A stretch of DNA of 64,000 nucleotides. It comes from Lachnospiraceae bacterium (lineage in GTDB: Bacteria > Bacillota > Clostridia > Lachnospirales > Lachnospiraceae). The stretch lies in assembly GCA_022792885.1 (NCBI GenBank), contig JAAWBX010000012.1:1-64000 (forward strand). The letters run 5' to 3'. Below are positions 57,428-64,000 of this stretch, piece after piece. The translations under genes were made by a program, and so were the position numbers. A model generated the notes under the pieces. It worked only from the letters and a program-made list of their open reading frames with translations. It had not been told where the DNA came from and did not search any database. The stretch's first letter is position 1. Every line of letters begins with the position of its first letter.

Positions 57428-59158
57428 ATGGAGTACAAAGATATTTACGAAGAATGGCTTCGGAATCCTTATTTTGATGAGGCGACGAAGAGTGAACTGA
57501 GGGCGATCGCCGATGATGAGAACGAGATCCGGGAACGCTTTTATACGGAGCTGTCGTTTGGCACGGCCGGTCTTCGGGGGATCATCGGCGCGGGTACAAA
57601 CCGCATGAATCCTTATACGGTGAGGAAGGCGACGCAGGGCCTGGCCAATTATATTCTGAAGACGGGCAGGCAGGCGAAAGGGGTGGCGATCGCCTACGAT
57701 TCCCGCCGGATGTCGCCGGAGTTTGCCGACGAGGCGGCTCTGTGTCTGGCGGCTAACGGGATCCCTGCATATGTGTTCGAGTCGCTGCGGCCGACGCCGG
57801 AGCTTTCCTATGCCGTGAGAAAGCTCGGCTGCGTGGCCGGGATCAATATCACCGCGAGCCATAACCCGCCGGAGTATAACGGGTATAAGGTTTACTGGGA
57901 GGATGGCGCTCAGATCACGCCGCCTCATGATACCGGTATCATGGCCGAGGTGAAGGCCGTGACGGATTACAATACCGTGAAGACGATGGACAGGCAGGCG
58001 GCTGTGGAGGCCGGGCTGTACCGGGTGATCGGCAGGGAAGTGGACGACGCGTATATTGCCGAATTGAAGACGCAGGTGAAGCATCCGGAGTGCATCGCTG
58101 CGGTGGGGAAGGAACTGAAGATCGTTTATACGCCTCTGCATGGGACGGGCAATCTGCCTGCCAGAAGGATTCTGAACGAACTGGGTTTTGAGAACGTTTA
58201 CGTGGTGCCCGAGCAGGAGCTTCCGGACGGGGAATTTCCGACGGTGAGCTATCCGAATCCGGAAGCTGCCGAGGCGTTTGAGCTGGCAATGAAGCTGGCG
58301 AAGGAGAAGGATGCGGATCTGGTGCTGGCGACGGATCCGGATGCGGATCGTCTCGGCGTTTATGTGAAAGATAAGACGGGCGAGTACCATGTGCTGACCG
58401 GCAATATGTCCGGGTGTCTTCTGGCGGATTATGAGATCGGCCAGTGGAAGGCGTTGAAGGGGCTGCCGGAGGACGGCGCGCTGATCAAGACGATCGTGAC
58501 CTCCAACCTGGCGGACGCGATTGCGGATTATTACGGCGTGAAGCTGATTGAGGTACTGACCGGTTTTAAATATATCGGACAGCAGATTTTGGGCTTCGAA
58601 GAGAGCGGCGAAGGGACTTATCTCTTTGGTTTTGAGGAGAGTTACGGCTGCCTGATCGGAACGCATGCCAGGGATAAGGATGCCATTGTAGCGACGATGG
58701 CTCTTTGCGAGGCGGCCGCTTATTACAAGACGAAAGACATGACGCTTTGGGACGCCATGGTGGCGATGTATGAGCGTTACGGATATTATCTGGATGCGAT
58801 CAAATCCTTTACGATGAAGGGAATGGACGGTCTGGCGAAGATCGCCCAGATTATGGAGACGCTGCGGGCGAAAGCGCCGAAGACCATAGGCGATTATCGG
58901 GTTCTTCGGATCCGGGATTATCAGAAGGATGAGGCGACGGATCTGGCAAGCGGCGAGGTGAAGCCGACGGGGCTTCCGAAGTCGAACGTATTATACTATG
59001 ATCTGAACGACAATGCCTGGCTGTGCGTAAGACCTTCCGGTACCGAGCCGAAGGTGAAGTTCTACTATGGCGTGAAGGGGACTTCCCTTGCGGACGCAGA
59101 GAAGCGTTCGCAGGTATTCGGGGAGCAGCTTCAGAAGATGATCGATGAAATGATGTAA
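57428..59158 (+). CDS. pgcA: Phosphoglucomutase/phosphomannomutase (alpha-phosphohexomutase)
   Basis: 576 residues. Complete active-site loops: TASHNPPEYNGYKVYW near 140 with the phosphoserine, ATDPDADRLGVYV near 300 binding magnesium, FGFEESYGCLIG near 400 and VRPSGTEPKVKFYYGV near 540. It interconverts glucose-1-phosphate and glucose-6-phosphate, feeding glycogen and cell-wall sugars. GGAGGAGG precedes the start. The symbol follows the Bacillus gene for this size class. Confidence 0.93.
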   Translation: MEYKDIYEEWLRNPYFDEATKSELRAIADDENEIRERFYTELSFGTAGLRGIIGAGTNRMNPYTVRKATQGLANYILKTGRQAKGVAIAYDSRRMSPEFADEAALCLAANGIPAYVFESLRPTPELSYAVRKLGCVAGINITASHNPPEYNGYKVYWEDGAQITPPHDTGIMAEVKAVTDYNTVKTMDRQAAVEAGLYRVIGREVDDAYIAELKTQVKHPECIAAVGKELKIVYTPLHGTGNLPARRILNELGFENVYVVPEQELPDGEFPTVSYPNPEAAEAFELAMKLAKEKDADLVLATDPDADRLGVYVKDKTGEYHVLTGNMSGCLLADYEIGQWKALKGLPEDGALIKTIVTSNLADAIADYYGVKLIEVLTGFKYIGQQILGFEESGEGTYLFGFEESYGCLIGTHARDKDAIVATMALCEAAAYYKTKDMTLWDAMVAMYERYGYYLDAIKSFTMKGMDGLAKIAQIMETLRAKAPKTIGDYRVLRIRDYQKDEATDLASGEVKPTGLPKSNVLYYDLNDNAWLCVRPSGTEPKVKFYYGVKGTSLADAEKRSQVFGEQLQKMIDEMM

Positions 59159-59163
59159 AGGGA

Positions 59164-59215
59164 GAATGCCGGTTGCCGGGGCAATGGAAGGCTGCCGGCA
59201 TTCTTTGAATCTTTT
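59164..59215 (+). terminator. Terminator of the phosphoglucomutase gene
   Basis: GAATGCCGG (59164-59172) pairs with CCGGCATTC (59195-59203), followed by TTTGAATCTTTTT. Confidence 0.75.
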
Positions 59216-59245
59216 TGGGAAGGCGATTGACGGGAGGAGGCGTTC

Positions 59246-60511
59246 ATGGGAAAGACCCTATCGGAGAAAATATTGGCGAGAGCGGCGGGCATGGAACAGG
59301 TTTCGGCCGGGGATATCGTGTGGGTAAACGTGGATATTGCAATGACGGATGATGTGCTGGGACCCAGGGTCGAGATCGCGGAGGGAATGAAAAAGATTCG
59401 CGACGTCGTCTGGGACCCGGATAAGCTGGTGATCATAAGCGATCACTATGTGCCGCCGGCCACGCCGAAGCAGGCCGAGATCGTCAAGTACACCAGGGAC
59501 TGGAGCCTGTCCCACGGTGTGAAGCATTATTACGAATATATCGGCCCCTGCCACCAGATCCTGGCGGAAAAGGGATTTGATCTGCCCGGCACCGTAATTT
59601 TCGGGACCGATTCCCATACGACGACGGGCGGCGCTTTCGGCGCTTTCTCTACGGGCTGCGGCTCCACGGAGATGTTGGGGATTATGATTTCCGGGGAAAC
59701 CTGGGTGAAGGTGCCGGAGACGATCCGGGTATCGTGGGGGGGAGCCCTGGGGCCCGCCGTGATGGCGAAGGATATTTCCCTGAAAACGATCGGGGCGATC
59801 GGCCATGCGGGGGCGACTTATAAAGCGGTGGAGTATCAGGGAGAGACGATTCGGGCGCTGCCGATGGACGAGCGAATGGCGATCTCCAATATGGCGGTGG
59901 AGATGGGGGCCAAGGTGGGTCTGATCGCGGCGGATGAGGAAACCGACCGTTATCTGAAGGAGATCGGGGTCACGACTCCTTATATAAAGGAAGAGAGTGA
60001 TACGGATGCTCTTTACTGCCGGAGCCTGAGCTTTTCGGGAGAGGAGTTAAAACCGATGGTAGCCTGTCCGCACGCGGTGGACAATGTGAGAGAAGCGGCG
60101 GAGCTTTCAAAGACCCGGATTCATCAGGTATATATCGGTTCCTGCACGGGCGGGAGGTATTCGGATCTGGAAGCGGCGGCGCGGATTTTAAAGGGGCGTA
60201 AGGTGTCGCCGGATACGAGGCTGTTGATTTCGCCGGCTTCCCAGAGCATCTATATCCGCGCGATGAAGTCGGGGATTCTGGCGGATCTGGCGGAGGCGGG
60301 GGCCGTGGTTATGGCTCCTACCTGCGGCGTGTGCGCGGGTCTGCACTCGGGGTTAATCGCATCCGGGGAGTCCTGTCTGGCTACGAGCAACCGGAATTTT
60401 CTGGGGCGGATGGGTTCGCCGGAATCTTATGTGTATTTGGGATCGCCGCTCACGGCGGCGGCCAGCGCGCTGACCGGTTATATTACGGATCCGACGGAAG
60501 TTCTGAACTGA
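59246..60511 (+). CDS. Aconitase-family hydro-lyase, large subunit (LeuC/HacA/DmdA-like)
   Basis: 421 residues, the length of the archaeal/clostridial LeuC type. Iron-sulfur ligands are in FGTDSHTTTGGAFGAFSTGCGSTEM near 128-150 (Cys) and APTCGVCAGLHSG near 355-367 (two Cys). GSCTGGRYSDLEAAARIL near 292 is typical. It dehydrates and rehydrates a 2-hydroxy-dicarboxylate such as isopropylmalate, homocitrate or dimethylmalate. With no leuA or leuB alongside, leucine synthesis is not demonstrated. The small subunit follows 26 bases later. Confidence 0.9.
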   Translation: MGKTLSEKILARAAGMEQVSAGDIVWVNVDIAMTDDVLGPRVEIAEGMKKIRDVVWDPDKLVIISDHYVPPATPKQAEIVKYTRDWSLSHGVKHYYEYIGPCHQILAEKGFDLPGTVIFGTDSHTTTGGAFGAFSTGCGSTEMLGIMISGETWVKVPETIRVSWGGALGPAVMAKDISLKTIGAIGHAGATYKAVEYQGETIRALPMDERMAISNMAVEMGAKVGLIAADEETDRYLKEIGVTTPYIKEESDTDALYCRSLSFSGEELKPMVACPHAVDNVREAAELSKTRIHQVYIGSCTGGRYSDLEAAARILKGRKVSPDTRLLISPASQSIYIRAMKSGILADLAEAGAVVMAPTCGVCAGLHSGLIASGESCLATSNRNFLGRMGSPESYVYLGSPLTAAASALTGYITDPTEVLN

Positions 60512-60537
60512 CGTTTTTTGCACAGGGAGGCAGGCAG

Positions 60538-61053
60538 ATGAAGAAGAAGATACGGGGCGAGACATTTAAATTCGGAGACAATATCAACACGGATATCATT
60601 TCACCGCCTCAATATATTGAATTGACCGTGGAGGAAGCCGCCGTGCATTCCATGGAGGCGGTGGATCCGGATTTTACGAAGCGTTTTCGTCCGGGCGACG
60701 TGATTGTGGCCGGTAATAATTTCGGCTCCGGTTCCAGCCGGGAGACTTCGCCGCTGGCGCTTAAGTATCTGGGCGCCGGGGCCGTGGTGGCCAAATATTT
60801 TGCCAGGATTTTTTACCGCAATTCGATCAATATCGGTTTGCCGTTATTTGAGTGCGCGGACACGGATCGAATGGAAGCGGGGGACGAGATTGAGATCGAT
60901 ACGGAGGCCGGTAAGATCTTTAATCACACAAAGAAGGAAACGTATTTGTGCAGCCGCATACCGCCGCACATTATGGAACTGATCGAGGAGGGCGGGCTGG
61001 TTGCGCGGCTGAAGAGAAAGTACGGGACGGACGGAGAGAAGGAAGGCCGCTAG
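60538..61053 (+). CDS. Aconitase-family hydro-lyase, small subunit (LeuD/HacB-like)
   Basis: 171 residues from ATG 60538; AGGGAGGCAGGCAG upstream. FKFGDNINTDIISPPQYI near 10 and the swivelling-domain loop GNNFGSGSSRETSPLALKYLG near 58 define the small subunit, which completes the active site of the large subunit. The FARIFYRNSINIGLPLFEC segment near 85 is conserved. Substrate shared with the upstream gene and unresolved. Confidence 0.92.
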   Translation: MKKKIRGETFKFGDNINTDIISPPQYIELTVEEAAVHSMEAVDPDFTKRFRPGDVIVAGNNFGSGSSRETSPLALKYLGAGAVVAKYFARIFYRNSINIGLPLFECADTDRMEAGDEIEIDTEAGKIFNHTKKETYLCSRIPPHIMELIEEGGLVARLKRKYGTDGEKEGR

Positions 61054-61075
61054 GGGTACAAAGGAGGAGAGGGGC

Positions 61076-62359
61076 ATGAGGTTAGGGCAGGGGATGTATC
61101 AGGAATTAAAGCAGACGCAGGCCCTCAGCCAGTCTCAGGCGCAGAGCCTGGAGATCCTGGCAATGACGAATCAGGAGCTGCGGGAATTTGTGATGGACGA
61201 ACAGATGGTGAATCCGATGTTGGAGGTGGAAGAGAGCGGATGGATTCTCGGGGGCGGCGCTTCCGGCACGATGGGCGAGGCGAGACAGGCGGAGGCGGCG
61301 GACGAGGAGCGGGTCTCTCTGAAAAAACATCTCCGCTCGCAGATCTGTTTTTCACGTTACACGAAAGAACAGGCGGCGCGGATCGAGTATGTGATCGAAC
61401 ATATTGACGAGAGCACCGGATATTTGAAGGCGGAGGATTTTCCGAACCGGGATGCTTTTTCCTGGGCTATCGGGGAGGTTCAGGCGATGGAACCGGCGGG
61501 CGTGGGGGCGGCCGATCTGTCGGAGTGCCTGATTCTGCAGGCGAAGCGGCAGGGGATTTTGACGCCGGATCTTCTGGTGATTTTGCGGGAACATCTGGCG
61601 GATGTGGCCGAGGGGAAGATCAGCACGATTTCCCGGAAACTTCGGATTTCGACGGCACAGACGAAGGAGTTTATCCGGCAGATCAAGAGCCTGAACCCGA
61701 AGCCGACGGCATATTTCGGGAGCGGCGCGCCCGAGTACGTGATTCCCGACGTGATCCTGAACGTGAATCCGGAAGGGGAATTCGAGATTCTTCTCAATGA
61801 TTCCTGGTATGGCGGAGTGGGGATGAATCACGTGTATGAGGAGATGGCGAAGTCGGCTGCGGAACCGGAACTGGCGGCATATTTTGCCGAGAAGATCAAC
61901 CGGGCGCGGTTTGTCTTGCGTTGTATGGAACAGAGACGTGAGACGCTGGCGGCCGTGACGCGCTGTATCGTGACCCGGCAGCAGGATTTTATTCTGGGGA
62001 GGGGCGAGCAGAAACCGATGACGTTGAAGGATGTGGCGGAGCAGACAGGCGTTCATCTGTCGACGGTGAGCCGGGCGGTGAAGAATAAATATCTGGAAAC
62101 GCCGATGGGGGTGTATGCGTTCAAGTGCTTTTTCGCGGCCCCGGCCGGAAAACGGGAGGGCGGTCCGGAGGCTCAGACCAGCGAGACTGTAAAAAAAGAG
62201 ATTCGTCGGATCATTGAGGAAGAAGATCCGAAGCATCCGCTGTCGGATCCGAAGATTACGGAAATCTTACAGGCGAGGGACATCCCGATTTCCCGGCGCA
62301 CGGTGACGAAATACCGGGAGGAGATCGGGCTGGGAAGCGCGTTCGAGAGGAAGGAATAG
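61076..62359 (+). CDS. rpoN: RNA polymerase sigma-54 factor RpoN
   Basis: 427 residues. Region I is Gln/Leu-rich (QELKQTQALSQSQAQSLEIL), the core-binding domain covers about 80-260, the helix-turn-helix reads TGVHLSTVSRAVKNKYLETPMGVY near 323, and the RpoN box reads PISRRTVTKYREEIGLGSA near 403 (usual ARRTVAKYRE). It directs RNA polymerase to -24/-12 promoters and needs AAA+ activators; none is in the window. AAAGGAGGAGAGG precedes the start. Somewhat shorter than proteobacterial RpoN, as is common in Firmicutes. Confidence 0.93.
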   Translation: MRLGQGMYQELKQTQALSQSQAQSLEILAMTNQELREFVMDEQMVNPMLEVEESGWILGGGASGTMGEARQAEAADEERVSLKKHLRSQICFSRYTKEQAARIEYVIEHIDESTGYLKAEDFPNRDAFSWAIGEVQAMEPAGVGAADLSECLILQAKRQGILTPDLLVILREHLADVAEGKISTISRKLRISTAQTKEFIRQIKSLNPKPTAYFGSGAPEYVIPDVILNVNPEGEFEILLNDSWYGGVGMNHVYEEMAKSAAEPELAAYFAEKINRARFVLRCMEQRRETLAAVTRCIVTRQQDFILGRGEQKPMTLKDVAEQTGVHLSTVSRAVKNKYLETPMGVYAFKCFFAAPAGKREGGPEAQTSETVKKEIRRIIEEEDPKHPLSDPKITEILQARDIPISRRTVTKYREEIGLGSAFERKE

Positions 62360-62419
62360 AGAACGGGGGATCCGGCGTTATATTTCCGGCTTTTGTCACG
62401 TTCCTGCGAGGTGTGAATC

Positions 62420-62964
62420 ATGTATTTTGAATATGGAGAAGAAGAAATCACATACTTGAAATCCAGGGATAAAAAACTGGGCGAGGCGATCGAGCGGATC
62501 GAGCCGGGGAAGTCAACGCGGAGAATATCCTGGCCATGGGCCTTTCCGAATTGCAGTCGGTGGGGATGACTTTTAAAAAGGCGGAGTATATTCTGGATTT
62601 TTCGGAAAAAGTGCAGAACGGTTCTTTTGATATCGAAGCATGTAACCGGATGGAAGACGCGGAAGCGATCCGTGAACTCTCTTCGCTGAAAGGCGTCGGC
62701 GTGTGGACGGCCGAGATGATTCTGGCATTCTGCATGCAGAGGCCGGACATTGTGAGCTTTGGCGATCTTGCGATTTTGCGGGGGATGAGGATGCTTTACC
62801 GCCATCGGGAGATCGACAGAGAGAAATTTCTTAAATACCGCAGACGCTATTCCCCCTGCGGGACCGTGGCGAGCCTGTATCTGTGGGCGATCGCAGGCGG
62901 GGCGATTCCGGGGTTGCGCGATCCGGCGCCGGGGAGGGGCAAAAAGCGAGGGGAATCACATTGA
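62420..62964 (+). pseudogene. alkA-type DNA-3-methyladenine glycosylase, internal deletion
   Basis: The N-terminal part begins at ATG 62420 behind GAGGTG and reads MYFEYGEEEITYLKSRDKKL, then GEAIERIEPG. The frame then breaks near 62507: the continuation VNAENILAMGLSELQSVGM lies in another frame and carries the helix-hairpin-helix (LKGVGVWTAEMILAFC) and the catalytic-aspartate segment (FGDLAILRGMRMLYRH). About 40 residues normally found between these parts (the FSSVVHHIVGQQ-like region) are absent. So a deletion with frameshift has disabled the gene; the original frame stops near 62567. Confidence 0.8.
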
Positions 62965-63049
62965 AAATATTTAAAAAACGATTTATACTGAATAACATGA
63001 GAAGGTGATTTTGGCTGGTTTTCCGGCAATTTTGAGAAGGGATGCAGTT

Positions 63050-63850
63050 ATGTTGCTGGTTGATAAAAATATTAGACACATGGTATCGGAAGGGGAACTG
63101 ATTTCGACAGGATTTTGTGAGGCGAACTTAAACAGTATTTCCTATGATCTGACAATCGATGATTTTCCTGGAGTGGGAGGGGACGAGGTTGATTTGTTGC
63201 CGGGCGAATTTGTGATAATAAAAACAAAAGAAGAATTAAAAATCCCGCTTCATATTACGGGAAGGATCGGGGAAAAAAATTCACTTTTAAGAATGGGATT
63301 GAAAGTGGATGGTCCACAGTATCAGCCCGGACATCAGACGTATGCTTTTTTAAGAGTTCAGAATATTTCGGACAAAGTAATTGTTTTGCATAGCGGCAAA
63401 CCGATTGCACAGATTTTTTTTGAAGAATTGAAGGAAGCGCCGGATATGCCGTATAATTTGCAGCCGAATTGCTCTTTTCAGAATGAAACGGAATATCGGA
63501 ATTTTGGAAGATATGAAGCGGAATATAACCGGAATATGAAATCATTTGAAAAGGTAAAAGATGATATTGAAGGATTGACAAATCGGATATATGGGAATGT
63601 GTTGACCTTAATGGGTATCCTGGTTTCGATTTTTACTTTGCTTACGATCAATTATCAGGCGTTCACGAATGCGGATTTGAGTCCTCGTTACATTGTTCTG
63701 ATGAATTTGTCTCTTGCTTTTTGTATTTCGGTTATGCTTGGGATTATTTTGTTCTTAATAAATGAAAAGAGGCAAAAGCACATTTATGTAGCTTATGGTG
63801 TAATTCTTGCTCTTTTGGGAATTGCAGTTGTTGTATTCTGTCTGATATGA
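63050..63850 (+). CDS. Dcd/dUTPase-fold protein fused to three membrane helices
   Basis: 266 residues from ATG 63050 (AGAAGGGA upstream). Residues 1-135 match the dCTP deaminase/dUTPase fold: SISYDLTIDDF near 30, EKNSLLRMGLKVDG near 75 (compare GRSSLARLGL) and PGHQTYAFLRVQNIS near 93-107, then SGKPIAQIFFEEL. Ser78 and Arg81 align with conserved residues, but the glutamate of the LE(F/L)xN motif is Arg102, so deamination is doubtful. Residues 140-185 are a charged helical linker; three hydrophobic helices follow (about 187-208, 218-240, 246-265). AT-richer than neighbours. Possibly a nucleotide sensor with a membrane effector (inference). Confidence 0.78.
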   Translation: MLLVDKNIRHMVSEGELISTGFCEANLNSISYDLTIDDFPGVGGDEVDLLPGEFVIIKTKEELKIPLHITGRIGEKNSLLRMGLKVDGPQYQPGHQTYAFLRVQNISDKVIVLHSGKPIAQIFFEELKEAPDMPYNLQPNCSFQNETEYRNFGRYEAEYNRNMKSFEKVKDDIEGLTNRIYGNVLTLMGILVSIFTLLTINYQAFTNADLSPRYIVLMNLSLAFCISVMLGIILFLINEKRQKHIYVAYGVILALLGIAVVVFCLI

Positions 63851-63896
63851 AGAAAGATTGACAGAGATGTTTCCTTTCTGTTAAAATAAAAAGAAA

Positions 63897-63950
63897 CCGT
63901 TGCCTGACAAGAATACACACGGTGTGCGTGTTTTTGTCAGGCGGCGGCAA
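63897..63950. repeat. Miniature copy of the palindromic element
   Basis: CCGTTGCCTGACAAGAATACACAC is followed directly by GGTGTGCGTGTTTTTGTCAG and GCGGCGGCAA. Both outer arms of the long element (compare ACCGTCGCTTGACAAGAGCACACAC at 47093) are joined into a simple hairpin, without the internal structured region. Confidence 0.7.
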
Positions 63951-63973
63951 GAAAAATAAAGGAGAAGATGGGA

Positions 63974-64000
63974 ATGAAGAAAAAGCTGACAAGATGGTTT
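63974..64000 (+). CDS. Start of a gene cut by the window end
   Basis: AAGGAGAAGATGGGA precedes ATG 63974, which reads MKKKLTRWF before the window ends. The lysine-rich start resembles a signal peptide. Nothing more can be said; ATG 63968 is an alternative start. Confidence 0.45.

Noticed and set aside
57383..58666. 427-residue minus-strand frame opposite phosphoglucomutase
   Set aside because: Arg/His/Leu-rich shadow with no ribosome site; the plus-strand enzyme has all active-site loops.
61076..62359. Search for sigma-54 (-24/-12) promoters as targets of the RpoN encoded here
   Set aside because: No convincing TGGCAC-N5-TTGC match ahead of any gene in the window; the promoters found are sigma-A type.

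Overview
The window reads as chromosomal DNA from an anaerobic, spore-forming, Gram-positive gut-type Clostridia, most likely a Lachnospiraceae relative. The supporting signs are AGGAGG-type ribosome binding sites throughout, a CotS-like spore-coat kinase fold protein, a sortase/SpaA pilus operon, sigma-54 (RpoN), a DctPQM TRAP uptake system, a flavin-based secreted reductase, AzlCD, and a VanG-type D-Ala-D-Ser ligase cluster. Base composition looks moderately GC-rich, with an AT-richer island at the right end (about 63.0-63.9 kb). Genus assignment is inference only.

Layout. 0-1.2 kb: a 45-bp tandem repeat at the left edge, a 31-residue microprotein gene, a palindromic dispersed element and an ECF transporter S subunit. 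1.4-5.4 kb: an alanine dehydrogenase-like gene with an NhaC-type antiporter, then a convergent MATE exporter. 5.5-19.6 kb: one 15-gene minus-strand catabolic operon. In transcription order it holds a split transketolase, a TIM-barrel enzyme, a hydroxyacid dehydrogenase, TRAP transporter PQM, a HpaI-type aldolase, a second hydroxyacid dehydrogenase, a PGDH_C-type NAD enzyme, a BKACE, a second TIM-barrel enzyme, DhaK, DhaL and a DUF1537 kinase. A strong promoter precedes it. Four copies of an ACATA-N-TATGT-like palindrome lie in the space shared with a divergent GntR/FadR regulator. 20.7-27.3 kb: a Tat-type, lipobox-bearing FMN/FAD reductase, a divergent response regulator and 7TM histidine kinase, and a receiver-GGDEF protein. 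27.3-32.3 kb: tRNA-Lys(CTT), a Na/Pi-PhoU transporter, a PAP2 phosphatase, a GH13 amylase and AzlCD.

32.4-36.6 kb: a DUF362 / MerR / response regulator / histidine kinase / DUF2812 operon behind a promoter with the 19-bp spacer typical of MerR control. 36.7-42.0 kb: a three-gene pilus operon (tip adhesin with a possible thioester domain, backbone pilin, class C sortase) with ATGA overlaps. 42.0-47.0 kb: MATE, GNAT, M20 amidohydrolase, an acyl-carrier-like protein without the usual serine, and a DUF815 ATPase. 47.1-51.4 kb: a second copy of the palindromic element, then vanG-vanXY-vanT. 51.4-54.8 kb: an SPFH protein and a ribbon-helix-helix protein with a perfect operator-like dyad, then a chemoreceptor. 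55-62.4 kb: alcohol dehydrogenase, CotS-like, phosphoglucomutase, a two-subunit aconitase-type hydratase and RpoN. 62.4-64 kb: a broken alkA-type glycosylase and a dCTP-deaminase/dUTPase-fold protein fused to membrane helices, followed by a miniature copy of the palindromic element.

The best candidates for undescribed biology are: (1) the 15-gene TRAP-linked catabolic operon, whose parts resemble apionate/3-oxo-isoapionate/erythrulose chemistry but in a combination I do not recognise; (2) the membrane-anchored Dcd-fold protein lacking the catalytic glutamate; (3) the structured dispersed element with long and short forms; and (4) a vanG cluster with no adjacent vanRS.
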